Notes: generated by a model not told the origin, from the letters alone. Shown: positions 8,197-17,930, numbered from the stretch's first letter. The stretch: 64,000 nucleotides of DNA from Agrobacterium cavarae (GCF_004310285.1 NZ_SISF01000031.1:256511-320510), one strand, 5' to 3'. Program-made: numbers and translations.

Positions 8197-9876
8197 TTGG
8201 CGAGCTCCCTGAACAATCGCGTCAGCCTTGCGGGTTACTTCTTCCGCACGGTCAAGCGCCACGTCATGATTGCGGTCGCACCCTTGCGCCTGCAATTGTG
8301 GCGGCTCTCCAGCAGAGCTCCAAGCGCGCTTGTGGCAGCGCCAACGGATCTGCGCGCGGTCGATCCTTATGTCGCGCAGGAGCTTGTGCAGGGGCGGCTG
8401 TTCCTGGCGGGAAAGATTTTGGAAACCGGGGGCGTTTCCCCCTTTTTGCTGGACCCACCCTCTTCTGCATTTGAAGAGCGGCTGCACGCTTTCGGCTGGC
8501 TGCGCCATGTCCGCGCTAGCAGATCGGAAGAGGCTGGAAACCGCGCCCGCTTGCATGTTGCCGAGTGGATGAGCCTGCATGGGCGGACGATCCGTGGCAC
8601 AGCATGGTCGCCTGAACTTTCAGCACAGAGATTGACCTCCTGGCTGTCCCACTCGCCGGTCATCCTGCAGAAGGCGGATGCCAATTTCTACCGGCGTTTT
8701 TTAAGATGTATCGGCCTGCATGTCGGCTATCTCAGTCTCATTGCCAAATATGTGCCGGATGGTGAGGTTCGTCTGAAAGTACGCATCGCGCTTGCCATGG
8801 CGTCCATCTCCATGCCGAACAGCGCGCCACAGATCGCCCGGCAGGGGAGAAAGCTCGACCAGGAGATGGAGCGGCAAATCCTGCCCGATGGTGGGCATGT
8901 CTCGCGCAATCCGCGCGTCATGCTGGAGCTGTTGCTGGATCTCCTGCCGCTTCGTCAAAGTTACATCAATCTCGGTCATGACGTGCCGGCGGGGCTTGTG
9001 CCTGCCATCGACCGCATGTTCCCTGCGATCCGCTTCTTTCGTCACCAGGATGGCGATCTGGCCTTGTTCAACGGCACCACGGCAACGCTTGCCAACGAGC
9101 TTGCATCCGTTCTGCGCTATGATGAGACGTCCGGACGTCCGTCGCGATCGCTTCCCGATATTTCCTATCACCGGCTTTCGGTCGGCGATACGATCGTCAT
9201 CGTCGATACGGGCAAGCCTGCCTCCATAGAATTGTCGCGCAGCGCCCATTGTGGCTGCTTATCCTTTGAGCTCTCTTCGGGCCGTTACCGCTTCATCGTC
9301 AATTCCGGCTTCCCGCAATATGCCTCAGCCGCCTTCAAGCGGGTGAGCCGCACCACTGCCGCCCATTCCACGGTCACCATTGCCGATCGCTCATCGGCCC
9401 GGATTTCGCATTCCCGTTTCCTCGGCCCCGTTATCGTCTCCGGCATCAGCGAGACAGAGGTAGACCGCCGGATTGATGAGAAGCGCGCGGATATCCTGAC
9501 CGCCTCTCACGATGGTTATGGAAGCCTCGGTTACGTGCACCAGCGCGAATTGGAGTTGAATGAGGCGGGTACCAAGATCAGAGGGCGTGACTGGATCAGG
9601 ATCGATGAGAAGCGTCAACCAGAGCCAGCCGAGGCCGTTTGCCGTTTTCATGTTCATCCCTTGATCGAGCTGTCGCAGGAAGACGAGGAAACGGTGCTGA
9701 TGCAGGCACCGGATGGCACCGCCTGGGCCTTTTCAGCGCCCGCGCGCCAGGTCACGATTGCCGAAGACGTGTTCATGGCAGATGTATCCGGCATCCGGCC
9801 TTCGCTGCAGATCGAAGTCGCGTTTGAGCTTCCGGCGACCACGGAAATCCGCTGGCTTCTCGAACAGAGAAGCTGA
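8197..9876 (+). CDS. Heparinase II/III family protein
   Basis: This 559-residue protein belongs to the heparinase II/III-like family found between rsmB and purH in rhizobia. An all-helical, toroid-like N-terminal region (about residues 80-290) is followed by the beta-rich heparinase II/III domain (about 320-550), including SGRYRFIVNSGFP and HSTVTIADRS. I see no clear signal peptide; the N terminus is basic and weakly hydrophobic (VSLAGYFF). Members cleave or modify acidic polysaccharides, but this subgroup has no well-established substrate that I know of. The TTG at 8197 is the only sensible start, with AGGA about ten bases upstream. Confidence 0.8.
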   Translation: MASSLNNRVSLAGYFFRTVKRHVMIAVAPLRLQLWRLSSRAPSALVAAPTDLRAVDPYVAQELVQGRLFLAGKILETGGVSPFLLDPPSSAFEERLHAFGWLRHVRASRSEEAGNRARLHVAEWMSLHGRTIRGTAWSPELSAQRLTSWLSHSPVILQKADANFYRRFLRCIGLHVGYLSLIAKYVPDGEVRLKVRIALAMASISMPNSAPQIARQGRKLDQEMERQILPDGGHVSRNPRVMLELLLDLLPLRQSYINLGHDVPAGLVPAIDRMFPAIRFFRHQDGDLALFNGTTATLANELASVLRYDETSGRPSRSLPDISYHRLSVGDTIVIVDTGKPASIELSRSAHCGCLSFELSSGRYRFIVNSGFPQYASAAFKRVSRTTAAHSTVTIADRSSARISHSRFLGPVIVSGISETEVDRRIDEKRADILTASHDGYGSLGYVHQRELELNEAGTKIRGRDWIRIDEKRQPEPAEAVCRFHVHPLIELSQEDEETVLMQAPDGTAWAFSAPARQVTIAEDVFMADVSGIRPSLQIEVAFELPATTEIRWLLEQRS

Positions 9877-9892
9877 TCGCTCTTTGAAGGTT

Positions 9893-9962
9893 GTGCTGCC
9901 GATAAAGCGGCACGCTCTGTTTATTAATCTGCCAAGCTGTGCTAACGCGGCGGCAACCGCCG
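9893..9962 (+). other. two hairpins in the purH leader
   Basis: GTGCTGC (9893-9899) can pair with GCGGCAC (9907-9913), one G-U pair included, and CGGCGG (9948-9953) pairs with CCGCCG (9957-9962) around a CAA loop. Neither has a good U tract. They could be a weak terminator of the upstream gene or leader structure of purH; I could not match a known purine or ZTP riboswitch. Confidence 0.3.
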
Positions 9963-10010
9963 GGGTGCGCTTTCTCCGGCTCATCCTCCACCGTTTACGG
10001 AGTTGCCACG

Positions 10011-11627
10011 ATGGCCGTCGTTTCCAAGAAAATCCCCGCACCCGACAAAGTTCGTATCCGCACCGCGCTTCTGTCCGTCTCCGACAAGACTGACATTATC
10101 GAGCTTGCGGGCGCGCTGGTGAAGCTCGGCGTAAAGCTTCTGTCGACCGGCGGCACATCCAAGGCGATTGCCGACGCGGGACTTCCGGTGACGGACGTCT
10201 CCGACATCACCAAGTTTCCGGAAATCATGGATGGCCGGGTAAAAACCCTGCACCCCAATGTTCACGGTGGGCTTCTTGCCATTCGTGACGATGCCGAACA
10301 CCAGGAGGCGATGCGCGCTCACGGCATCGAAGCCATCGATCTTTCGGTCATCAATCTTTACCCGTTCGAAGAGGTTCGCGCCAAGGGCGGTGACTATCCG
10401 ACGACGGTCGAGAACATCGATATTGGCGGTCCGGCGATGATCCGCGCTTCGGCCAAGAACCATGCCTATGTCACCGCGGTCACCGATCCGACCGACTATC
10501 CGGAACTGCTGGAAGCGTTGCAGGCCGATGACGGACAGACATCCTATGCTCTGCGCCAGCGCTTTGCCGCCAAGGCCTATGCACGTACCGCCGCTTACGA
10601 TGCCGTCATCTCCAATTGGTTCGCAGAAGCTCTCGCAATCGAGACGCCGCATTACCGCGCCATCGGCGGCACGCTAAAGGAAAAGATGCGCTATGGCGAA
10701 AACCCGCACCAGAGCGCCGGCTTCTATCTGACAGGCGAGAAGCGCCCCGGCGTTGCGACGGCAACGCTGCTGCAGGGCAAGCAGCTTTCCTACAACAACA
10801 TCAACGACACGGATGCGGCCTATGAACTGGTCGCCGAGTTCCTGCCTGAGAATGCACCGGCCGTTGCCATCATCAAGCATGCCAACCCATGCGGTGTAGC
10901 AACGGGTTCCACATTGCTGGAGGCTTACAAGCGCGCCCTTGCCTGCGATCCCGTCTCGGCCTTTGGCGGCGTCATCGCCTTGAACCAGACGTTGGATGCC
11001 GAAACGGCGGAAGAGATCATCCAGCTTTTCACCGAAGTCATCATCGCGCCGGACGTGACCGAAGAGGCAAAGGCGATTGTTGCGCGCAAGCCCAATCTCC
11101 GTCTTCTCTCCGCCGGTGGTCTTCCAGACCCACGCGCGGCTGGCATCACTGCCAAGACTGTATCGGGTGGCCTACTGGTCCAGAGCCGTGACAACGGCAT
11201 GGTGGAAGACCTCGATCTGAAAGTCGTCACCAAGCGTGCACCGACGGCGCAGGAACTGGAAGACATGAAGTTTGCCTTCAAGATCGCCAAGCACGTCAAG
11301 TCGAATGCCGTGATCTATGCCAAGGACGGACAGACAGCCGGTATCGGCGCTGGTCAGATGAGCCGTGTGGACTCGGCCCGCATTGCTGCGCAGAAGGCGG
11401 AAGATGCTGCCAAGGCCATGGGCCTTGTCGAGCCACTGACCAAGGGTTCGGCGGTTGCTTCGGAAGCCTTCTATCCTTTCGCGGACGGCCTTCTGGCCGC
11501 GATCGCCGCTGGTGCTACGGCTGTCATCCAGCCGGGTGGCTCGATGCGCGACCAAGAGGTGATCGACGCAGCCGACGCCCATAATGTGACGATGGTCTTC
11601 ACCGGTATGCGCCACTTCCGCCACTGA
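10011..11627 (+). CDS. purH: AICAR transformylase / IMP cyclohydrolase PurH
   Basis: PurH catalyses the last two steps of de novo IMP synthesis. The 538-residue protein has an N-terminal MGS-like IMP cyclohydrolase domain ([17 protein letters not shown], then [11 protein letters not shown]) and a C-terminal AICAR formyltransferase domain with the Lys-His pair in IIKHANPCG near residue 288. It ends in [11 protein letters not shown], as PurH proteins do. The ATG at 10011 has ACGGAG nine bases upstream; the frame is open further 5' but the family N terminus begins here. A strong hairpin follows the stop. The gene appears monocistronic. Confidence 0.97.
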   Translation: MAVVSKKIPAPDKVRIRTALLSVSDKTDIIELAGALVKLGVKLLSTGGTSKAIADAGLPVTDVSDITKFPEIMDGRVKTLHPNVHGGLLAIRDDAEHQEAMRAHGIEAIDLSVINLYPFEEVRAKGGDYPTTVENIDIGGPAMIRASAKNHAYVTAVTDPTDYPELLEALQADDGQTSYALRQRFAAKAYARTAAYDAVISNWFAEALAIETPHYRAIGGTLKEKMRYGENPHQSAGFYLTGEKRPGVATATLLQGKQLSYNNINDTDAAYELVAEFLPENAPAVAIIKHANPCGVATGSTLLEAYKRALACDPVSAFGGVIALNQTLDAETAEEIIQLFTEVIIAPDVTEEAKAIVARKPNLRLLSAGGLPDPRAAGITAKTVSGGLLVQSRDNGMVEDLDLKVVTKRAPTAQELEDMKFAFKIAKHVKSNAVIYAKDGQTAGIGAGQMSRVDSARIAAQKAEDAAKAMGLVEPLTKGSAVASEAFYPFADGLLAAIAAGATAVIQPGGSMRDQEVIDAADAHNVTMVFTGMRHFRH

Positions 11628-11650
11628 TATCCAAGTCCTAGAAAATCGGA

Positions 11651-11680
11651 AGGCCCGGAGAGCGATCCCCGGGCCTATTT
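11651..11680. terminator. terminator between purH and the convergent uxaA-family gene
   Basis: AGGCCCGG (11651-11658) pairs with CCGGGCCT (11669-11676) and is followed by ATTTTC on the plus strand. The minus-strand side also has a short T-containing tail, so it may serve both convergent genes. Confidence 0.6.
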
Positions 11681-11690
11681 TCATGTCTGA

Positions 11691-11706
11691 TGTTTCATGT
11701 GAAACG
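11691..11706. promoter_or_regulatory. degenerate parS-like palindrome
   Basis: TGTTTCATGTGAAACG matches the parS consensus at 14 of 16 positions (differences at positions 8 and 16). It lies in the convergent gap between purH and the uxaA-family gene, 7-9 kb from parB. It may be a weak ParB site or chance. Confidence 0.35.
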
Positions 11707-13239
11707 TCAGGTCACGGCACCGACCTGCCATGGCACGAATTCGTTGTCGCCGTAGTCGTAGATTTCACTGACGGTCTGCTCGCCGGAGGCGACGGCAAGG
11801 ATGTGGTCGAAGATGCGCTGTCCCGCCTCCTCGATGGTCTCTTTGCCGGTGACGATGTCGCCACAGTTGATATCCATGTCCTCCTTCATGTGTTCGTACA
11901 TTTCGGAGTTGGTTGCGATCTTGATGCAGGGTGCTGGCTTGAAGCCCGACACCGAGCCGCGTCCGGTGGTAAAACAGATGACGTTGCAGCCTCCCGCCAC
12001 CTGGCCCGTGACCGCGACCGGGTCATAGCCGGGTGTGTCCATGAAGACGAAGCCGGGTTCGGTTACCGTTTCGGCAAATTCATAGACGGCCTTCAGCGGC
12101 ATGGAGCCGCCCTTGGCAACGGCGCCGAGTGATTTTTCCAGAATGGTGGTCAGGCCACCCAGCTTGTTGCCGTGGGACGGGTTGTTGTTTAGCTCGTCGC
12201 CATTGCGGGCGGTGTAGTCGCGCCACCAATCTATCCGCTGCAGCAGCTTCTCTGCCACGGCCGGCGTGACGGCACGGCGGGTCAGGAGGTGTTCTGCACC
12301 ATAGATTTCCGGTGTTTCAGCCAGAACCGTGGTGCCGCCATTGCGAACGATGAGGTCCGAAGCGTAGCCAAGTGCCGGATTTGCCGAAATCCCCGAATAG
12401 CCATCCGAACCACCGCATTCGAGCGCCAGCTTCAGTTTCGACAGCGGCTGTTCGGTGCGCTTTGCCGCATTGACGATGGGCAGCATCTCTTTAATGTTGG
12501 CGATGGCCGCTTCGATCGTCTTGCGCGTGCCGCCATGCTGCTGGATCGTCATGGTCCGCAGCCTGTCGCCCTCTTCCATCTTGTAGTGTTCGAGGATCGG
12601 CGCGATCTGGTTCGTCTCACAGCCAAGGCCGATCAGCAGGATGCCGCCGAAATTCGGATGGCGGGCATAGCCCTGGATGGTGCGGATCAGCAGGCGGTAG
12701 CCTTCGGACTTGGTGTTGAGCGCGCAGCCCGTTCCATGGGTCAGCGCCACGACGCCATCGACATTGTCGAAACCGGCAAGGCCGCCTTCCTTGTTGAAGT
12801 AGTCGGCTATGTAACGCGACACGGTCGCCGAACAGTTCACCGAGGCAATGACGCCGATATAGTTGCGCGTGCCAGCACCGCCCGTGCCACGATCGTACCC
12901 CATGAAGGTCCGGCGTTCAGCCTCCGGCAGCATGCCCTTTTCTTCAATGTCGACGCTGAACTGGTGTGCGTGCTCGGATGGCACCATGGCAAGATTGTGC
13001 AGGTGGACGTGGCTTCCTGCCTCGATGTCCTGCGTGGCAACGCCAATCACCTGACCATATTTGATCACTTCTTCGCCGGACTTGATCGGCTTCAGGGCCA
13101 CCTTGTGCCCGCGCCCGATCAGATCGAGTGCCCTCAGGTCTCCGCGCCCGATATCGGTGTCTTTGGGAATGGGCCGACGGGCAACTGCAACATTGTCTTT
13201 GGTGTTCAGCAGAATGGTAGCTTCGGTATTCTCAGTCAC
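11707..13239 (-). CDS. UxaA (altronate dehydratase) family dehydratase
   Basis: The 510-residue protein has an N-terminal SAF domain (about residues 10-85) and the UxaA C-terminal domain, with GTRNYIGVIASVNCSATVSR and ALECGGSDGYSGISANPALG. It would dehydrate a sugar acid to a 2-keto-3-deoxy acid, normally with iron. The actual substrate is unclear: the cluster already carries a fuconate-type dehydratase, so this enzyme may act on another stereoisomer or a later intermediate. The GTG start at 13239 has a strong GGAGGAGG site. It lies downstream of the GntR regulator gene (45-bp gap), likely as one transcript divergent from the transporter operon. Confidence 0.85.
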   Translation of the reverse strand: MTENTEATILLNTKDNVAVARRPIPKDTDIGRGDLRALDLIGRGHKVALKPIKSGEEVIKYGQVIGVATQDIEAGSHVHLHNLAMVPSEHAHQFSVDIEEKGMLPEAERRTFMGYDRGTGGAGTRNYIGVIASVNCSATVSRYIADYFNKEGGLAGFDNVDGVVALTHGTGCALNTKSEGYRLLIRTIQGYARHPNFGGILLIGLGCETNQIAPILEHYKMEEGDRLRTMTIQQHGGTRKTIEAAIANIKEMLPIVNAAKRTEQPLSKLKLALECGGSDGYSGISANPALGYASDLIVRNGGTTVLAETPEIYGAEHLLTRRAVTPAVAEKLLQRIDWWRDYTARNGDELNNNPSHGNKLGGLTTILEKSLGAVAKGGSMPLKAVYEFAETVTEPGFVFMDTPGYDPVAVTGQVAGGCNVICFTTGRGSVSGFKPAPCIKIATNSEMYEHMKEDMDINCGDIVTGKETIEEAGQRIFDHILAVASGEQTVSEIYDYGDNEFVPWQVGAVT

Positions 13240-13284
13240 TCTTTTCCTCCTCCCGACAGATTGTCTGCCGAGGCATGTCTTGAA

Positions 13285-13977
13285 TTAGGTATCGATCCAG
13301 CGCCGTCGTGAGCTTTCCAGGTGAATGCGCATGGCAGCCTGTGCCAGCAGCGGATCGCGGCTTTCCAGTGCAGCCAGAATGGCCTCGTGTTCCTGCAGCG
13401 CAAAGGTCCACGTGCCGCGGTCCTCGAACCTCACCCGCAACTGGGTCGAGATCGGGCTGTGCCTGTCATCGAAAAGATCTCCGACCAAGCGCGCGAGGAC
13501 CGTGTTTCCTGATTGTTCGGCGATGGTCGCGTGAAACTTTCTGTCCTGATCGAGAGGTTTGCGACCTGCTTCGATCTCCTTCCTCATTTCATCGAGCGTT
13601 CCTCGCAGCGTCACGAGAGCGGCTTCGTCGATGCGGCTCGCCGCCAGAACGATGGTCGCACCTTCCAGTGTCGAGCGCGCCTGCATGAGTTCCGAAGGGC
13701 TATCGCCAAGAGACCGTGTGCTTGCCTGTCGGGCCGCTGTCTCCGTAGACACATAAACGCCGGAGCCCATGCGGATTTCGACGCTTCCGTCGATTTCGAG
13801 CGCGATCAGCGCTTCACGCAGGGACGGGCGGGAGACACCGAGCTTCTGGGCCAGATCCCGCTCGGAAGGCAGTCGTGTTCCAGGCTGAAACTCTCCACCG
13901 TCGATCAGGTCGCGGATCTGATCGGCGACTTGCTGGTAAAGGCGTCTCGGCTCCAGGATTTTGGCCTGACCATTCAT
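13285..13977 (-). CDS. GntR/FadR-family transcriptional regulator
   Basis: From the ATG at 13977 this is a 230-residue FadR-subfamily regulator. A winged HTH occupies the N terminus (RRLYQQVADQIRDLI and PSERDLAQKLGVSRPSLREA) and an FCD ligand-binding domain the C terminus, with the metal-binding positions in DRKFHATIAEQSGN and QEHEAILAAL. Family members sense sugar acids or related carboxylates and usually repress the adjacent operon. The frame extends to ATG 14043 and TTG 14049, but homologous N termini start near RRLYQQV, so 13977 is preferred with moderate certainty. It probably controls both its own uxaA-family partner and the divergent transporter operon. Confidence 0.88.
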   Translation of the reverse strand: MNGQAKILEPRRLYQQVADQIRDLIDGGEFQPGTRLPSERDLAQKLGVSRPSLREALIALEIDGSVEIRMGSGVYVSTETAARQASTRSLGDSPSELMQARSTLEGATIVLAASRIDEAALVTLRGTLDEMRKEIEAGRKPLDQDRKFHATIAEQSGNTVLARLVGDLFDDRHSPISTQLRVRFEDRGTWTFALQEHEAILAALESRDPLLAQAAMRIHLESSRRRWIDT

Positions 13978-14147
13978 CTGCGGTCCACGGGTGTTCTGAG
14001 AAAGGTTGAGATTTGGCCTTACCGTATCCCTTACGGGAGGCATTGGCAAAGATATAATTTATCTCATTGAAAATATTGAATATTATTTGAATCTAGCAGT
14101 TTCCGTTTCTCCGAGGTTGCTATACCTGCGAACAAAAAATCACAAAT

Positions 14148-14158
14148 TGGCTTGACCA
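14148..14158. promoter_or_regulatory. possible GntR-family operator
   Basis: TGGCTTGACCA is an imperfect match to the FadR-type operator TGGTNNNACCA, nested in TTGG...CCAA (14147-14162). It lies in the divergent gap between the regulator and the ABC operon, and TTGACC within it could be a -35 element. The rest of the 14044-14235 gap is AT-rich near the regulator start, as expected for promoters. Confidence 0.35.
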
Positions 14159-14235
14159 CCAAAAAAATGCGGCCTAACCATTGCCGCCATTGAAGCGCTC
14201 TGCGGGAGAACGGAGCGGCTATTGGGAGGTAGCGG

Positions 14236-15801
14236 ATGTCGCAAGGCGCATCGTCCATTTCGAGCCATGATGACACACGGCATGACGCACTTCAGGCGTC
14301 CGGTGCGCTTTTGCGCCTCGAGGACATCTGCAAGGAGTTCCCCGGCGTCAAGGCTCTGAGCGATGTGCGTTTCGACTTGCGCTCCGGCGAAGTTCACGCC
14401 GTCTGCGGCGAGAACGGTGCCGGTAAGTCCACGCTGATGAAGATCATCAGCGGCGTCTATCAGCCGACCAGCGGCACGATCCTGCATAAGGGTCAGAAGG
14501 TCCAGTACGCCTCTCCGCTCGAATCGGAAGCCGCTGGCATCGCCATCATCCACCAGGAACTGAATCTCGTTCCGCATTTGAGCGTTGCCGAAAACATCTA
14601 TCTTGCGCGCGAACCGAGAAAAGGCTTCCTGGTCGACCGCAAGAAGCTGCGTGCCGATGCCAAACGCTGTCTCGATCGCCTCGGTGTCGATATCCATCCG
14701 GATACGCTGGTGCGCGGCCTTTCCGTGGCGCAGTGCCAGATGGTGGAAATCGCCAAGGCGCTTTCGCTCGATGCCGAAGTGCTGATCATGGATGAGCCGA
14801 CCTCGTCGCTGACCGAGCAGGAAACGAGGCTGCTGTTCAAGGTCATCCGAGACCTGAAGGCATCCGGTGTCGGTATCGTTTATATTTCCCACCGTCTGGA
14901 TGAGATGGCCGAGATCGTCGACCGCGTCACCGTGCTTCGCGATGGACGCTATATCTCGACCGACGATTTCAAGTCGATCACGGTGGATGACATCGTCACC
15001 CGCATGGTGGGCCGCTCGCTGGAGGAAAAGTTCCCCGAGCGCACGTCGAAGCCGACGGATGAGGTCATCTTCTCCGTCAAGGGGTTGACGCGGACCGGCG
15101 TCTTCCACGACGTCAATTTCGAATTGCGGCGCGGCGAAATCCTCGGATTTGCCGGCCTGATGGGCGCCGGCCGGACTGAAGTGGCCCGCGCGATTTTCGG
15201 TGCGGATGCCTTTGATGCGGGTACCATCACCTTCGGAGGCCGCGAGCTGACGATCAAGTCGCCGCAGGATGCCATCGAGCAGGGGCTTGCCTACCTTTCC
15301 GAAGACCGAAAGAGCGACGGCCTGGCGATCAAGATGTCGGTTGCTGCCAACACCTCGCTTGCCAATATGGACGAGGTCTCCAACCGCTTCGGTCTGATCG
15401 ACTTCAAGAAGCACGACGAGGTCGCAAAGCATTATGTCGATCTCTTGAATGTTCGCACGCCCTCGATCAAGCAGACGGTTCGCCTTCTGTCCGGCGGCAA
15501 CCAGCAGAAGATCATCATCGGCAAGTGGCTGTTTCGCCAGTCGCGCATCCTGTTCTTCGATGAGCCCACCCGCGGCATCGATGTCGGTGCGAAATTCGCC
15601 ATCTACAAGATCATGGATGAGCTTGCTGCCCGCGGCATCGGCGTCATCCTCATCAGCTCGGAACTGCCCGAAGTGTTGGGGCTGACGGATCGTATCGCGG
15701 TGTTCCACGAGGGAACCATCACCGGCGTGCTGGAAACGGCCAAGACCAATCAAGAAGAAATCATGCGCTATGCCTCCGGCTATAGCCGCAAGGCGCAATG
15801 A
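14236..15801 (+). CDS. Sugar ABC transporter, duplicated ATPase (RbsA type)
   Basis: This is the 521-residue ATP-binding subunit of a carbohydrate-uptake-2 (ribose/xylose type) importer. It contains two ABC modules: the first with Walker A GENGAGKSTLMK near residue 55, LSVAQCQMVEIAKAL and MDEPTSSLTEQE; the second with a degenerate Walker A (GLMGAGRTE) near 309 and the signature LSGGNQQKIIIGKWL. This asymmetry is normal for RbsA, MglA and XylG. The ATG follows GGGAGG. It is the first gene of the seven-gene plus-strand operon, eight bp before the permease, facing the GntR gene. Substrate prediction (L-fucose or similar) rests on the downstream enzymes. Confidence 0.93.
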   Translation: MSQGASSISSHDDTRHDALQASGALLRLEDICKEFPGVKALSDVRFDLRSGEVHAVCGENGAGKSTLMKIISGVYQPTSGTILHKGQKVQYASPLESEAAGIAIIHQELNLVPHLSVAENIYLAREPRKGFLVDRKKLRADAKRCLDRLGVDIHPDTLVRGLSVAQCQMVEIAKALSLDAEVLIMDEPTSSLTEQETRLLFKVIRDLKASGVGIVYISHRLDEMAEIVDRVTVLRDGRYISTDDFKSITVDDIVTRMVGRSLEEKFPERTSKPTDEVIFSVKGLTRTGVFHDVNFELRRGEILGFAGLMGAGRTEVARAIFGADAFDAGTITFGGRELTIKSPQDAIEQGLAYLSEDRKSDGLAIKMSVAANTSLANMDEVSNRFGLIDFKKHDEVAKHYVDLLNVRTPSIKQTVRLLSGGNQQKIIIGKWLFRQSRILFFDEPTRGIDVGAKFAIYKIMDELAARGIGVILISSELPEVLGLTDRIAVFHEGTITGVLETAKTNQEEIMRYASGYSRKAQ

Positions 15802-15809
15802 GGTAAGAC

Positions 15810-16832
15810 ATGTCGAAATCACCAGAACCCGTTAAGACCCCCTCGCTCAGCGACAGACAGAAGGACATCATCCAGAAGTTTGCCGCACTCGGCAGCCTCG
15901 TGGTGCTGGCCATTGTGTTTTCGGCCACCAGCAGCGCCTTCTTCAGCGTTAACAACGCCATGACGATCGCACTGCAGGTCACGTCGATCGCGCTTTTGGG
16001 TATTGGTGCAACCTGCGTCATCATCACCGGCGGCATCGACTTGTCCGTTGGTTCGGTTCTGGCTCTTGCCGGCGTTGTCGCAGCACTGGCGGTGAAGGAA
16101 CTCGGCATGCCGGTTCCGGTCGGCATGTTCCTCGGCATCCTCACGGGTTCGCTTTGCGGTCTGATCAATGGTTTCTTGGTCACGCGCTTCAAGCTGCCGC
16201 CTTTCATCGCAACGCTTGGCATGATGTTGATTGCCCGTGGCGTGGCGCTGCAGATCACCGGTGCTCGTGCCGTCTCGGGTCTGGGTGAATCCTTTGGCGA
16301 ACTTGGCAACGGCGCGCTCTTCCGCATCGTCAATATCGGAGACGATGGGTTCCCGAATGTGGTCTTCCCGGGCATTCCCTACCCCGTCATCCTGATGGTC
16401 GTCATTGCTCTTGCCGTGGCCTTCATGCTGAACCGCTCGGTTCTCGGACGCCACATCTATGCGGTCGGCTCCAATGCCGAAGCGGCTCGCCTCTCCGGCG
16501 TCAATGTCGCCCGCGTCACCAATTTCACCTACGTTCTTTCCGGCACGCTTGCTGGTCTGACGGGCTGCGTATTGATGTCGCGCCTTGTCACCGCACAGCC
16601 GAACGAAGGTGTCATGTACGAGCTTGATGCCATCGCCAGCGCCGTCATCGGCGGTACCTCACTCATCGGCGGCGTCGGAACGATTTCAGGGACAGCAATC
16701 GGTGCGTTCGTCATCGGTATCTTGCGCAACGGTCTCAATATGAACGGGGTCTCTGCCTTTACACAGCAGATCATCATCGGCCTCGTCATCTTGATGACAG
16801 TCTGGATCGACCAGTTGCGCAATCGCCGCTGA
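15810..16832 (+). CDS. Sugar ABC transporter permease (RbsC type)
   Basis: This 340-residue inner-membrane permease has a polar N terminus followed by about eight to ten hydrophobic helices. The segment IGATCVIITGGIDLSVGSVL is the classical signature of the ribose/galactose branched-permease family. YAVGSNAEAARLSGVNV is the cytoplasmic coupling region and GGTSLIGGVGTISGTAIGA is near the C-terminal end. It should form a homodimer with the duplicated ATPase and the downstream binding protein. Confidence 0.93.
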   Translation: MSKSPEPVKTPSLSDRQKDIIQKFAALGSLVVLAIVFSATSSAFFSVNNAMTIALQVTSIALLGIGATCVIITGGIDLSVGSVLALAGVVAALAVKELGMPVPVGMFLGILTGSLCGLINGFLVTRFKLPPFIATLGMMLIARGVALQITGARAVSGLGESFGELGNGALFRIVNIGDDGFPNVVFPGIPYPVILMVVIALAVAFMLNRSVLGRHIYAVGSNAEAARLSGVNVARVTNFTYVLSGTLAGLTGCVLMSRLVTAQPNEGVMYELDAIASAVIGGTSLIGGVGTISGTAIGAFVIGILRNGLNMNGVSAFTQQIIIGLVILMTVWIDQLRNRR

Positions 16833-16932
16833 TTTGCACTGCTAAGCGTCTGAAAAGGGTGCGGACCCTATCCGCGGGACAGCCGGTGTCGAGAAGAGGA
16901 GCTCTCCCTTCGCCGGTACAATGGAGGAAGAC

Positions 16933-17874
16933 ATGAAGAAACTGACCACTGTTCTTTTGACATCCGTGATCGCGCTTTGGAGCGTCTCCGCGGTTCAGGC
17001 CGGCGAAATCGCCGTCATCGTCAAGACCGTCAACTCGACATTCTGGCAGAACGTCCAGAAGGGCGCCGACGCTGCGATGAAGAACGCCAAGGGCGAAACG
17101 ATGACCTTCCAGGGTCCCGCGTCCGAATCCGCCATTGCCGACCAGGTGAACATGGTGGAAAACGCCGTCAACCGTAAGGTCGACGGCATCGTGCTCGCAC
17201 CGTCCGATCCGGACGCTCTTCTGCCAGCCGTCAAGAAGGCATGGGAAGCGCGCATTCCGGTCGTTCTGATCGACTCGCAGCTGGCCAAGGGTGGCGAGCA
17301 GTACTACCAGTCGTTCCTTGCGACCGACAACAAGAAGGCCGGTGAGCTTGCCGCCGAAGAAATGATCAAGAAGGTCGGCAAGGAAGGCAAGATTGCCGTC
17401 ATGTCGTACGTTGCCGGTGCCGGTTCTGAAATCGGTCGCGTCGGTGGCTTCGTCGACTACATCAAGGCCAATTCCAAGCTTCAGATCGTTGGGCCTTACT
17501 ACTCTCAGTCCCAGATGGCGACCGCTCTGAACCAGACCACCGACGTTCTGGCCGCCAACCCTGATCTGAAGGGCATCTTTGGCGCCAACGAGCCGACCGC
17601 AATCGGTGTTGGCCGCGCGCTTGCTCAGTCCGGCAAGGCTGGCAAGGTCGTTGCCATCGGCTTCGACGGTAACGAAGATCTCCAGAACTTCGTCAAGGAC
17701 GGCACGCTGTCTGCGATCGTCGTTCAAGGATCCTACCAGATGGGCGAAAAGGGCGTTGAAACCGTCGAAAAGCTCATCAAGAAGGAAAAAGTCGAGAAGT
17801 TCGTCGATACCGGTGTCGTCGTGGTCACCAAGGAAAACATCGACAAGCCGGAAGCCAAGAACGTTCTGTACTAA
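16933..17874 (+). CDS. Periplasmic sugar-binding protein of the ABC importer
   Basis: This 313-residue protein begins with a signal peptide (MKKLTTVLLTSVIALWSVSA, cleavage expected after VQA before GEIAV). The mature part is a type I periplasmic binding protein of the ribose/galactose class: VKTVNSTFWQNVQKGAD, a DQVNMVENAV helix and ANEPTAIGVGRAL. I start it at ATG 16933 because the upstream in-frame ATG at 16921 lies within the GGAGGA ribosome-binding site. It is preceded by the permease gene (100-bp gap) and followed by a hairpin that could raise its relative expression. Confidence 0.93.
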   Translation: MKKLTTVLLTSVIALWSVSAVQAGEIAVIVKTVNSTFWQNVQKGADAAMKNAKGETMTFQGPASESAIADQVNMVENAVNRKVDGIVLAPSDPDALLPAVKKAWEARIPVVLIDSQLAKGGEQYYQSFLATDNKKAGELAAEEMIKKVGKEGKIAVMSYVAGAGSEIGRVGGFVDYIKANSKLQIVGPYYSQSQMATALNQTTDVLAANPDLKGIFGANEPTAIGVGRALAQSGKAGKVVAIGFDGNEDLQNFVKDGTLSAIVVQGSYQMGEKGVETVEKLIKKEKVEKFVDTGVVVVTKENIDKPEAKNVLY

Positions 17875-17905
17875 GAACGTCTTCTGCCGCGCCTGAGCTG
17901 GTCTC

Positions 17906-17930
17906 GGGCGTGACAGGAACGCCCTTTGAG
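17906..17930 (+). terminator. hairpin after the binding-protein gene (attenuator-like)
   Basis: GGGCGT (17906-17911) pairs with ACGCCC (17919-17924), then TTTGAG. Such hairpins behind binding-protein genes often stabilise the upstream mRNA and reduce read-through; the short U tract argues against full termination, and genes of the same pathway follow. Confidence 0.35.

Noticed and set aside
9877..10010. ZTP/purine riboswitch upstream of purH
   Set aside because: Two hairpins are present, but I could not match the conserved blocks of known purine-related riboswitches.
14140..15822. 560-codon minus-strand frame opposite the sugar ABC ATPase
   Set aside because: Same antisense effect; the plus strand encodes a complete RbsA-type protein with all motifs.
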